Under the pieces are notes generated by a model. That model made no database searches and was not told where the DNA came from. It saw nothing but the letters and a program-made list of their open reading frames with translations. A DNA stretch of 64,000 bases from positions 186,001 to 250,000 of the forward strand of contig NZ_FWXV01000009.1 of assembly GCF_900176515.1 (NCBI RefSeq). Reading direction: 5' to 3'. Each line of letters opens with the position of its first letter. Within the stretch, counting starts at the first letter, position 1. Shown piece after piece: positions 7,883 to 15,482 of the stretch. The translations under genes and the position numbers were made by a program. The stretch is from Kibdelosporangium aridum. Lineage in GTDB: Bacteria; Actinomycetota; Actinomycetes; Mycobacteriales; Pseudonocardiaceae.

Positions 7883-8818
7883 CTACACGAACGAGCGAAG
7901 CCCGGATCGACACATCTCCTTGGAGACATTCCACAGCCGTTCCGCATTGGCCGCGTCGACCGCGTACCGCGCCACTCCCTGCATCGGCACGTCCGGGCGT
8001 TTGTCCACCACCGGTGTCTCGTTGCAGTCGACGAAGTACTTGCCGCCGATGCCTTCCAGCAGGGGGGACGTGGCGAGCACTACCGACGTGGCTGCTCCCT
8101 GCTGTGGCGTCTTCATCAGTTCGGGCGGAATTTGTCCCGAGCCTTGGCTGCCGATATGCCGCTGGAGGTTGGTGAGGATCGCGCCGGGCATCAGGGCGTT
8201 GGCGGTGATGCCGTCGCTTTCCCACCTTCGGGTGGCTTCGACGGCGAACAGCACGTTCGCGGTCTTGGACTGGCCGTACGCGAGCCACGGGTCGTAGCGG
8301 CGGAAGGCGAAGTTCAGGTCGTCGAAGATCACGGGTGACAGCATGTGGCCGCTGGAGCTGACCACGACGATCCGGGCGCCTTCGGCAGCCAGTGCGGTGT
8401 GCAGTCCGGTGGTCAGCGCGAAATGGCCGAGGTGGTTGGTCGCGAACTGCAGTTCCCAGCCCGGTGAGGTGAATGTCGCGGGCGATGCCATCACGCCCGC
8501 GTTGTTCACCAGGATGTGTATTGGGCCGTCCCAGGCGTCCGTGAAGGCATTGATTGACGCCAGGTCGGTGAGGTCCAACGGGTCAACGTGGACAGCTTCA
8601 TTGCCTGTCGTGGCTGTGATGTCCTTGGCTGTCTGAGCGCCGGCGTCGGTGTTCCGGACGGCCAAAGTGACTTCAGCGCCAGCAGAAGCGAGCGCACGCG
8701 CGGTTTCTACGCCGATACCGGACGCTCCACCGGTGACCACGGCGCGGCGGCCCGCCAGATCGATGCCTGAGACGGCTTCTGCCGCGGTTGTGCTGAATCC
8801 GAACGATGTCTTGATCAT
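7883..8818 (-). CDS. Short-chain dehydrogenase/reductase (retinol dehydrogenase-like)
   Basis: A 311-residue NAD(P)-dependent oxidoreductase of the extended-C-terminus SDR type. It shows the cofactor motif TGGASGIG near residue 25, NNAGVM, the catalytic serine in VVVSSSGHM and YGQSK as the active-site Tyr-Lys pair. The start ATG at 8818 follows AGGAGAGGAA and overlaps the preceding SDR stop by four bases, so the two are translationally coupled. The longer frame upstream is an overlap with that gene and was not used. Confidence 0.88.
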   Translation of the reverse strand: MIKTSFGFSTTAAEAVSGIDLAGRRAVVTGGASGIGVETARALASAGAEVTLAVRNTDAGAQTAKDITATTGNEAVHVDPLDLTDLASINAFTDAWDGPIHILVNNAGVMASPATFTSPGWELQFATNHLGHFALTTGLHTALAAEGARIVVVSSSGHMLSPVIFDDLNFAFRRYDPWLAYGQSKTANVLFAVEATRRWESDGITANALMPGAILTNLQRHIGSQGSGQIPPELMKTPQQGAATSVVLATSPLLEGIGGKYFVDCNETPVVDKRPDVPMQGVARYAVDAANAERLWNVSKEMCRSGLRSFV

Positions 8819-9627
8819 GATTTCCTCTCCTGGCCGTGCCACGGAAGGACCCTGCCGAACTGGACGAGTTCGCCGTACGTGGCCGGGTCGAAGTCCGCGA
8901 GCACGAAATTCAGCACGCGCCGTGCTGCTTCGGCAGGTGTCAGCGCTTTGTCCATGGCGTCGAACCACGGCCGAGAGGCCCGTGTGTCAACAAGACCTGG
9001 ACAGATCGAGGCGACGAGCGTGTTGTCCTCGATGTCCTCGTCCCGGCGTTGCGCGGCAACGGCACGGACCGCGGCCACCTGTGCCACTTTGGACGGAATG
9101 TTGATCCACTGTGGCCACAGGTCCGCGGTACCCGCGTGGATTTCGGCCACCCACTTGGCGATCGCGTCTTCCACCTGATCGAGCGAAACGTTGTCGAACA
9201 ACGGACGCAGTCGCGGATCGAGGCGATCCAATGTACCCAGCGCGCTGGCGACCACGATGAACCGCCCGCCGGGCCGCAGAATCGGCCCGAACGAGCGAAG
9301 CATCGCGTGCGTCCCGCCGTTGGCCACCGCGACGAATTCATCGACCTGCGCGGACTGCGGCCGGTCTGGCGTGAGCGGGCCGATCGCGTTGGAGAACACG
9401 ATGTCGACCGCGCCGAGTTCGGCTGCCAGCTTGGCCACGGCGTCCACGTCCGTGACATCCAATACCCGGCCCTCGACCTGACCACCGATCTGCGCAGCGG
9501 CCTTCGCGACTCGTTCCGGGTTGCGGCCGGTGAGCAGGATCCGGTCCTCGTGGCCAAGGCGCGCGGCGAGCTCCTCGACGAGTGCGAACCCGATTCCCTG
9601 GTTGGCTCCGGTGACTAAAGCGATCAT
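8815..9627 (-). CDS. SDR-family protein lacking the usual catalytic tyrosine
   Basis: A 270-residue SDR-fold protein related to carbonyl reductases: TGANQGIGFALVEELA cofactor motif at residues 7-22 and a serine in VVASALGTLDR. Where carbonyl reductases carry Y-G-V-S/T-K, this protein reads N-I-P-S-K (after WPQWI), so the catalytic Tyr seems to be replaced by Asn while the Lys is kept. It may be inactive, regulatory, or use another residue. First gene of the SDR-SDR-SMP-30 operon; its start at 9627 is 71 bases from the divergent LysR gene. Confidence 0.83.
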   Translation of the reverse strand: MIALVTGANQGIGFALVEELAARLGHEDRILLTGRNPERVAKAAAQIGGQVEGRVLDVTDVDAVAKLAAELGAVDIVFSNAIGPLTPDRPQSAQVDEFVAVANGGTHAMLRSFGPILRPGGRFIVVASALGTLDRLDPRLRPLFDNVSLDQVEDAIAKWVAEIHAGTADLWPQWINIPSKVAQVAAVRAVAAQRRDEDIEDNTLVASICPGLVDTRASRPWFDAMDKALTPAEAARRVLNFVLADFDPATYGELVQFGRVLPWHGQERKS

Positions 9628-9660
9628 GTCCTTGACGCTATGCCGGATCCAGCCATGCGA

Positions 9661-9674
9661 GTAACGAAAGTTAC
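9661..9674. promoter_or_regulatory. LysR-type operator between SDR operon and regulator
   Basis: GTAACGAAAGTTAC is a perfect inverted repeat (GTAAC, four bases, GTTAC) in the 71-base divergent gap, extended by GCGA/TACGC flanks. A second partial half, TATGCGTAA, lies 11 bases downstream. Position and T-N-A form suit binding by the adjacent LysR-family protein. Confidence 0.55.
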
Positions 9675-9698
9675 GCAGACCTGGTATGCGTAATAGTC

Positions 9699-10592
9699 AT
9701 GGACTTCATGGACGTGTCACTGGTCGCCCTGCGGGTCTTCCGCGAGGTCGCCGAGCGGGGCACGCTCACCGCCGCGGCGAACGTCCTCGGCTACACGCAA
9801 TCCGCTGTCTCACGCCAGATCGCGTCGCTTGAACGGGTCGCCAAGGCGCAGCTGCTGGAAAGACGACACGATGGTGTACAGCTCACGCCAGCAGGACATG
9901 TGGTGCTCAGAAGAGCGGCCATCGTGCTCGACCAGATCGACGCGACCGGGCGGGAACTCGCCGGATTGCCTGCCGATGGCGGCACCGTCCGGCTTGGCTG
10001 GTTCCCCACGGCGGGCGCGGTCGTTGTGCCGCAAGCGATTTCGGCACTGAGAAGAGCTCATCCGGCGATCACCGTGCTCACCAGGGAAGGAGGTTCGGCC
10101 AATCTGGTGAGAGCACTTCGCGCCGGCACCATCGACCTCGCGTTGCTTGCCGCCGCGCCGCCGTTCCGCCCGTTCGACACGGAAACCCCGGCATTCCGGA
10201 CACGGGTCTTGGCCGAACGCACCCTGCGGCTTGCGGTGCCTGCCACGCATCCGTTCGGCAGCAGGGACTCGGTCGATATCGACGAACTACACGATCAGGT
10301 ATGGATCGCCAGCGCGTCCGCGACCGAGATGGGGGTGTGGCCAGGATTGGACGAACGACCGCGGATCGCTCACACCGCGCGCGACTGGCTCGCCAAACTG
10401 AGCATGGTCGCCGCCGGGTGCGGCATCACGACCGTGTCCGACTCGCTCGCTCCGGTCGTGCCGCCGGGCGTGCGGATCGTTGACGTCCGCGGCGGCTCCA
10501 GCGAAATCCGGCGAACGGTGTTGGCGTGGCTGCGCGACCCGCTCAGCGAACCGGCAGCCGGCCTCGCCGAAGCCATCGCCGCACACTATTGA
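9699..10592 (+). CDS. LysR-family transcriptional regulator
   Basis: A 297-residue regulator with an N-terminal winged helix-turn-helix (about residues 8-65, including GTLTAAANVLGYTQSAVSRQ) and a C-terminal ligand-binding domain from about residue 95. Divergent from the SDR/SMP-30 operon and next to an inverted repeat, so it probably controls that operon and itself. ATG 9699 is used; ATG 9708 is an equally possible start because neither has a strong binding site. Its stop overlaps the convergent TetR gene by seven bases. Confidence 0.88.
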   Translation: MDFMDVSLVALRVFREVAERGTLTAAANVLGYTQSAVSRQIASLERVAKAQLLERRHDGVQLTPAGHVVLRRAAIVLDQIDATGRELAGLPADGGTVRLGWFPTAGAVVVPQAISALRRAHPAITVLTREGGSANLVRALRAGTIDLALLAAAPPFRPFDTETPAFRTRVLAERTLRLAVPATHPFGSRDSVDIDELHDQVWIASASATEMGVWPGLDERPRIAHTARDWLAKLSMVAAGCGITTVSDSLAPVVPPGVRIVDVRGGSSEIRRTVLAWLRDPLSEPAAGLAEAIAAHY

Positions 10593-11206
10593 GCGAACTT
10601 CTCGAACAGCTCCCTGCCCTGGTCGGTCAAGTAAGGCTCGAGGCTGACCATGAGCACGTCGTTGACCCGGTTGGCGTGGTCCGCATCCGTGGGATCGCCG
10701 GTGAGCTCCATGTGCGAGAACCAGCTGTCGGAGATCAGCCAGACGTTCATCAGCAGGTCGTCGATGGTTCGCGGCAGCCGGGGCACCCGGACCAGGTCCT
10801 GCAGGACCATCTGCTGGACCAGTACGCGCAGCTCGCTGAACCTGCGCTCGAAGGTCGCCTGGTAGGCCGCTCGTATCCGGCTGTCGGCACGGACCAGCAG
10901 GATCAGTTCACGGTTGACGAACCTGTACTCCCAGCGCATCTTGTTCAGCTCGGCAAGGTTCTTGACCACCATGGCGATGTTCTTGGCGGGGTCCTTGGCC
11001 GGCCGCCAGTCGCCGTCCAACGCGTGGATGTACTCGTCGAACAGCGCCCGGATGATCTCCTGCTTGTCGCGGAAATGGGCGTGCAGGTCGCTTGCGCTGA
11101 CCCTGGCCGCGGCCGCGATGTCCTCGATGCTCACCGCAGCCGTGCTCTGCTCGTTGAACAGGTCTTTCCCGGCTTTGAGCACCTTGTCCCGCGTTTTGGA
11201 GCGCAT
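10586..11206 (-). CDS. TetR-family transcriptional regulator
   Basis: A 206-residue protein with an N-terminal TetR helix-turn-helix (VSIEDIAAAARVSASDLHAHF, about residues 24-44) and a helical C-terminal half carrying several Trp and Arg residues. The ATG at 11206 (MRSKTRDKV) gives the usual TetR length; the upstream extension has no similarity and crosses towards the gluD terminator. No strong ribosome binding site is seen. It follows the gluABCD terminator on the same strand; whether it has anything to do with that operon is unclear. Confidence 0.8.
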   Translation of the reverse strand: MRSKTRDKVLKAGKDLFNEQSTAAVSIEDIAAAARVSASDLHAHFRDKQEIIRALFDEYIHALDGDWRPAKDPAKNIAMVVKNLAELNKMRWEYRFVNRELILLVRADSRIRAAYQATFERRFSELRVLVQQMVLQDLVRVPRLPRTIDDLLMNVWLISDSWFSHMELTGDPTDADHANRVNDVLMVSLEPYLTDQGRELFEKFAQ

Positions 11207-11293
11207 CTGCGAATTAGAGCACGCTCGGTGCACGACCTGTCGCGTCGCGGTCCGCACAGTGAAACTCCTGCGTGCGGTGCCCAAATAGCAAGA

Positions 11294-11323
11294 AACGGCC
11301 CCGCTCACCGGAGCGGGGCCGTT
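11294..11323 (-). terminator. Terminator of gluABCD
   Basis: A perfect 13-base-pair hairpin, AACGGCCCCGCTC paired with its complement around a four-base loop, beginning 13 bases after the gluD stop. Confidence 0.85.
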
Positions 11324-11335
11324 CGAGAGGGTGAT

Positions 11336-12244
11336 TTACCGTGCTGCTCCGCCCGCGTCGGCGTCGGTTCCGATGTGGACTTCGACCTTCTCGATCTTGT
11401 CCGCCTTGACGCCCCTGGTGGGGCGGTTGCGGCGGGACAGTCGTTGCTCCAGTTTGCTGGCCAGCAGGCTCAGCAGCATGTTGAGCACGATGTAGATCGT
11501 CGCGACCACGATCAGCGTCGGGATGGTGTTGGAGAAGTTACCGGTGATCCCGCCCGATGTACGGATCAGTTCCGTGTAGCCGATGGTCAACTGACCGGCC
11601 AGCGCGGTGTCCTTCAACACGACGACGAGCTGGCTGACGATGGCGGGCAGCATCAGCGTGACCGCCTGCGGCAGCAGGATGTTCGTCATCACCTGGGTCC
11701 TGCGCATGCCCAGCGCCTGCGCGGCCTCGCTCTGGCCCTTGGGCAGGGCGTTGATGCCTGCCCGGAACACCTCAGCGAGAACGGAAGCGTTGTACAGCAC
11801 CAAACCTGTGACCGCCGCGAACAACGGCCGGATCTCCGCGTCGATGTCCGTGTAGCCCGCGTACAGCTCCGCGGCGAACACCATCAACAACAGCACCGGG
11901 ATCGCGCGGAAGAACTCCACTATCACGCCGGCCGGGACGCTGATCCACTTTTGGTGCGACAGCCGCCCGATGCCCAGCAGCGCACCGATCGGCAAGGCGA
12001 TCACGATTGCCAGCGCGGCGGCTTTCAAGGTGTCCAGCAGGCCGGGGATGATGAACTGGTCCCAAGTGGACCACTCGACGAACGGCTTCCACAGCGCGCC
12101 TGCCCACTGGCCCTTCTCGTCGAATCCACTGTAGACGAGATACGCGACCCACAGCAGCACCACGACGAACACCACGTTGATGATGTTGTTGCGGGCCTTC
12201 GCCTTCGGCCCGGGTGCGTCGTAGAGGACGGACGGGGCGCTCAT
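11336..12244 (-). CDS. gluD: Glutamate ABC transporter permease GluD
   Basis: One of two membrane subunits of a polar amino acid importer; 302 residues with about five to six membrane segments (first at residues 23-40, others from 70 on). The ATPase-contact loop EAAQALGMRRTQVM and the upstream VEFFRAIPVLLLM are typical of the His/Glu permease family. It carries a longer charged C-terminal tail than GluC. The ATG overlaps the gluC stop by four bases. Last gene of gluABCD. The name follows Corynebacterium and Streptomyces order; other acidic or polar amino acids are possible substrates. Confidence 0.9.
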   Translation of the reverse strand: MSAPSVLYDAPGPKAKARNNIINVVFVVVLLWVAYLVYSGFDEKGQWAGALWKPFVEWSTWDQFIIPGLLDTLKAAALAIVIALPIGALLGIGRLSHQKWISVPAGVIVEFFRAIPVLLLMVFAAELYAGYTDIDAEIRPLFAAVTGLVLYNASVLAEVFRAGINALPKGQSEAAQALGMRRTQVMTNILLPQAVTLMLPAIVSQLVVVLKDTALAGQLTIGYTELIRTSGGITGNFSNTIPTLIVVATIYIVLNMLLSLLASKLEQRLSRRNRPTRGVKADKIEKVEVHIGTDADAGGAAR

Positions 12245-12921
12245 CGCTTGACCTCAACCTTCTTGGCGACCCAGCCAAGCAGCAGACCGACCGGCAGGGT
12301 CAGGATCACGAAGCCGATCGCGAAGACGAGGAAGACCAGTAGCAGCGAGTCGGACTCGTTCTCCACCATCTCCGACATCAACAGCGCGGCCTCACCGACG
12401 CCGATGACCGCGGCGACCGTGGTGTTCTTGATCAGCGCGATGAGCACGCTCGCGAGCGGTGCGATCACCGACCGGAACGCCTGCGGCAGCACGATGATCC
12501 CCAGCACCTGGATGAACGTCAGGCCCAGCGCCCGAGCCGCCTCGGCCTGGCCGACCGGCACGGTGTTGATGCCCGACCGCATCGCCTCACAGACGAACGT
12601 CGAGGTGTAGACGATGAATCCGAGCACAGCCAGCCGGAACGAGTTGTCCGCCAGCGAAGTCGGCGAGTCCTGCGCGGCCAGCTGCACGCCGAGCGTGTAC
12701 GACAGGCCGAGAGACGTGAACAGGATCAGCACGGTCAGCGGGGTGTTACGGATGACGTTCACGTACACCGTGCCGAACGCGCGCATGATCGGCACTGGGC
12801 TGACCCGCATGGCTGCCAGGACCGTGCCCCACACGAGCGAGCCGATCGCCGAGAAGAACGACAGCCGCACCGTCGTCCAGAAGGCTCCGAGCAGGTCGTA
12901 CTCGCTCAGGAAGTCAAACAT
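12241..12921 (-). CDS. gluC: Glutamate ABC transporter permease GluC
   Basis: A 226-residue membrane subunit of the same importer, with the N-terminal MFDFLSEYDLLGAFWTTV, the motif NVIRNTPLTVLILF and the ATPase-contact loop EAARALGLTFIQVL. The ATG at 12921 is preceded by AGGAG at good spacing; the longer upstream frame runs into the intercistronic hairpin and was rejected. Separated from gluB by 66 bases that contain that hairpin. Confidence 0.91.
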   Translation of the reverse strand: MFDFLSEYDLLGAFWTTVRLSFFSAIGSLVWGTVLAAMRVSPVPIMRAFGTVYVNVIRNTPLTVLILFTSLGLSYTLGVQLAAQDSPTSLADNSFRLAVLGFIVYTSTFVCEAMRSGINTVPVGQAEAARALGLTFIQVLGIIVLPQAFRSVIAPLASVLIALIKNTTVAAVIGVGEAALLMSEMVENESDSLLLVFLVFAIGFVILTLPVGLLLGWVAKKVEVKR

Positions 12922-12942
12922 GGAACTCCTTGCCGCCCAAAG

Positions 12943-12974
12943 CTTCGGGGACACCCTCGCGGGTGCCCCCGAAG
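12943..12974 (-). promoter_or_regulatory. Intercistronic hairpin between gluB and gluC
   Basis: CTTCGGGGACACCC pairs with GGGTGCCCCCGAAG around TCGC: 14 positions with a single mismatch. It sits right after the binding-protein gene. In many ABC operons such a stem-loop partly terminates transcription or protects the upstream mRNA, giving excess binding protein over permease. It is not a full terminator here, as the permeases have no other visible promoter. Confidence 0.65.
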
Positions 12975-12987
12975 TCATGAGGAGGAT

Positions 12988-13869
12988 TTACAGTTCGGTG
13001 ATCGCCGGCGGGTCCGGGATCTTGTAGCCCGACGGGCCGACCGTGCTCTCCAGCGCCTTCTTCCACTCGCCGCTGGACTGCATCTGCTGGATGGCCTTGT
13101 TGATGGCGGCCTGGGCTTCCTTGTCGTCCTTCTTCAGGCCGATGCCGTACTTCTCGTCCGAGAAGCCCTTGCCGACCAGCTTGAGCTTGCCCGCCTGCTG
13201 CGCGGCGTAACCGGCCAGGATGATGTCGTCGGTGGTCATCGCGTCGAGGCTGCCGTTGGTCAGCGGGGTGAGGCAGTCGGAGTACTTGCCGAACTCCTGC
13301 AGCTGCACGCCCTTGGCGTACTTGTCCTTGACGTTCTGCGCGGGCGTCGAGCCCTTGACCGAGCAGAGCTTCTTGTTGTTGTTCAGCGACTCAGGGCCGG
13401 TGATGTCCGTGTTGTCCGCGCGGACCAGCAGGTCCTGGTGCGCGACGAAGTACGGGCCGGCGAAGCTGACGTCGTTCTTGCGCTTGTCGGTGATCGAGTA
13501 GGTGGCGACGATGAAGTCGACCTCACCCTTCTTGATCAGGTTCTCGCGCTCGGCGGACTGGGCTTCCTTCCAGGTGATCCCGGACTCGTCCACACCCAGC
13601 TGCTTGGCCACGTACTTGGCGACCTCGACGTCGAAGCCGGTGTACTTGCCGTCCGGCGTCTTCAGGCCGAGGCCGGGCTGGTCGAACTTGATGCCGATGG
13701 TCAGTTTGCCGGTCTTGGCCTTCGCGACCAGGCCGGAGCCCGCCGCGGGGGCACCGCTGGTGTTGCCCGAGCCGGAACCCGAACCGTTGTTGCTGCCGCC
13801 ACAAGCGGTGACGGCGAGGGCCAGTGCCGTGACAACGACGCCGGCACGCATAGCCCGACTGAACCGCAT
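12988..13869 (-). CDS. gluB: Glutamate-binding lipoprotein GluB
   Basis: Periplasmic-type solute-binding protein tethered to the membrane; 293 residues. Signal peptide with lipobox ending at Cys23 (VTACGG), then a Gly/Ser/Asn linker, then a type II fold with TGFDVEVAKYVAKQLG, NLIKKGEVDFIVATYSIT and the ligand-site region LDAMTTDDIILAGY. The ATG at 13869 (MRFSRAMRAG) is chosen for GGAAGGA just upstream. Second gene of the operon, 52 bases after gluA. Confidence 0.92.
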   Translation of the reverse strand: MRFSRAMRAGVVVTALALAVTACGGSNNGSGSGSGNTSGAPAAGSGLVAKAKTGKLTIGIKFDQPGLGLKTPDGKYTGFDVEVAKYVAKQLGVDESGITWKEAQSAERENLIKKGEVDFIVATYSITDKRKNDVSFAGPYFVAHQDLLVRADNTDITGPESLNNNKKLCSVKGSTPAQNVKDKYAKGVQLQEFGKYSDCLTPLTNGSLDAMTTDDIILAGYAAQQAGKLKLVGKGFSDEKYGIGLKKDDKEAQAAINKAIQQMQSSGEWKKALESTVGPSGYKIPDPPAITEL

Positions 13870-13921
13870 TAGCTGTTCCTTCCGATCTACTTCGTTTCCC
13901 GCTGCCCCTGCCAAGCGCGGG

Positions 13922-14677
13922 TCAGTGCGTCAGGATCTTGCCAAGGAAGTCCTTCGCGCGGTTGGACTTCGGGTCGGTGAAGAACGAGTCCGGAGTGGAG
14001 TCCTCCACCACCTCGCCGTCGGACATGAAAATCACCCGATCGGCTGCTTTGCGCGCGAAGCCCATCTCGTGGGTGACGACCAGCATGGTCATCCCCTCCT
14101 TGGCGAGGCTGGTCATCACGTCCAGCACCTCCTGGACCATTTCGGGGTCCAATGCGGAGGTCGGCTCGTCGAACAGCATCACCTTGGGACGCATGGCCAG
14201 CGCCCGAGCGATCGCGGCACGCTGCTGCTGGCCGCCGGAGAGCTGTGCGGGGTACTTGTCAGCCTGGTTGGCGATACCGACCCGCTCGAGCAGTGCCATC
14301 CCGGTCTTGCGGGCCTCGTCCTTGGAGACCTTGCGGACCTTGATCGGCGCGAGCGTCACGTTGTCCACGATGCTTTTGTGCGCGAACAGGTTGAACGACT
14401 GGAACACCATGCCCACGTCCGCACGCAGCCTGGCCAGGTCCTTGCCCTCGGCGGGCAACGGCTTGCCGTCGACCTCGATCTCGCCGGAGTTGATCGGCTC
14501 CAGCCGGTTGATCGCCCGGCACAGCGTCGACTTGCCCGAACCCGACGGACCGAGCACGACGACGACCTCGCCCTTGGGAATCTCGAGGTTGATGTCCTTG
14601 AGGACATGCAACGGCCCGAAGAACTTGTCTACCGCCTTCATCCGAATCATCGGAGGCGCGGCAGCTACTTCGGTCAT
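13922..14677 (-). CDS. gluA: Glutamate ABC transporter ATPase GluA
   Basis: ATP-hydrolysing subunit of the importer; 251 residues. Walker A GPSGSGKST, Q-loop MVFQSFNLF, signature LSGGQQQR, Walker B VMLFDEP and H-loop VVTHEMG are all present, and the sequence is of the GlnQ/GluA type. ATG 14677 has GGAGG four bases upstream; a TTG three bases earlier is too close to that site. First gene of gluABCD and divergent from a two-component system. Confidence 0.95.
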   Translation of the reverse strand: MTEVAAAPPMIRMKAVDKFFGPLHVLKDINLEIPKGEVVVVLGPSGSGKSTLCRAINRLEPINSGEIEVDGKPLPAEGKDLARLRADVGMVFQSFNLFAHKSIVDNVTLAPIKVRKVSKDEARKTGMALLERVGIANQADKYPAQLSGGQQQRAAIARALAMRPKVMLFDEPTSALDPEMVQEVLDVMTSLAKEGMTMLVVTHEMGFARKAADRVIFMSDGEVVEDSTPDSFFTDPKSNRAKDFLGKILTH

Positions 14678-14774
14678 CAATCCTCCAAAACTCCGCGAGC
14701 GTGCGTTGGCGGAAACCTAGGGGCCTCGGCTCACACAGTCCAGCGACCTTGAGCAACACTTAGGGTCTCAACTC

Positions 14775-14792
14775 TGTCACATGGTCATGACA
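14775..14792. promoter_or_regulatory. Inverted repeat in the gluA/response-regulator gap
   Basis: TGTCA and TGACA arms lie eight bases apart in the 132-base divergent region, 18 bases before the response-regulator start. It could serve autoregulation of the two-component system. No consensus is matched exactly. Confidence 0.3.
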
Positions 14793-14809
14793 CATGCGGA
14801 GGGACACGC

Positions 14810-15478
14810 GTGCGAGTGCTCCTTGTCGAGGACGACGACCGGGTCGCACAGGCGCTGGTCCCGGCCCTGGTCAAGCGCGGCCTGGCGGTTCGCAGGCTGG
14901 CCCACGGGCGTGGCGTGCTGGATCTGGTCGGCGAAGTCGACGTGATCCTGCTGGATCTGGGGCTGCCCGACATCGACGGGATGACGCTTTGTCGCCAGAT
15001 CAGGGCGGTGAGTGACGTCTCGGTCATCGTCGTGTCCGCGCGCGGCGAGGTGGACGACCGCATCCTGGCGTTGCAGGCCGGCGCCGACGATTACTTGGTG
15101 AAACCGTATGACGTCGGTGAGTTGGTGGCCCGGGTGCACGCGGTTCGGCGCAGGAGCACGGATCGTGGTCAGTCGAACACGGAACCCATTGTCTTCGAAG
15201 ACGTCCGTGTCGACATCGGCAGGCACGAGGTGACGGTCGCGGGCAAGCCAGTTGGTTTGTCGAGGAAAGAATTCCAAGTCCTGACACTGGTGATGTCCGC
15301 GCGGGGCGCGGTGTGCCCGCGGGACCAGATCCTCGCCGAGGTGTGGGGCCGCAGCGGTACGGCGGAGAACCGGTCACTGGATGTGCATGTGGCGACGTTG
15401 CGCACGAAACTCGGGCGGCCAGCGCTGATCGAGACCGTGCGCGGCGTGGGATACCGGCTCGCTGGCCGTCCGGAGTGA
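14810..15478 (+). CDS. OmpR-family response regulator
   Basis: A 222-residue regulator. The receiver domain (about 1-115) has the acidic pocket EDDD, the phospho-acceptor Asp49 in LLDLGLPDIDG, and the conserved Lys in DYLVKPY. The C-terminal winged helix (about 125-220) ends with the wing GVGYRLAG. GTG 14810 follows GGAGG with seven bases of spacing. Four bases separate it from its partner kinase. A homologous pair lies near miaB in other actinobacteria. Confidence 0.92.
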   Translation: MRVLLVEDDDRVAQALVPALVKRGLAVRRLAHGRGVLDLVGEVDVILLDLGLPDIDGMTLCRQIRAVSDVSVIVVSARGEVDDRILALQAGADDYLVKPYDVGELVARVHAVRRRSTDRGQSNTEPIVFEDVRVDIGRHEVTVAGKPVGLSRKEFQVLTLVMSARGAVCPRDQILAEVWGRSGTAENRSLDVHVATLRTKLGRPALIETVRGVGYRLAGRPE

Positions 15479-15482
15479 TGCG

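Noticed and set aside
10526..12610. 694-codon plus-strand open frame over TetR, gluD and gluC
   Set aside because: The composition (His-, Arg-, Asp-rich) is that of an antisense shadow; the minus strand holds clear permease and regulator genes.
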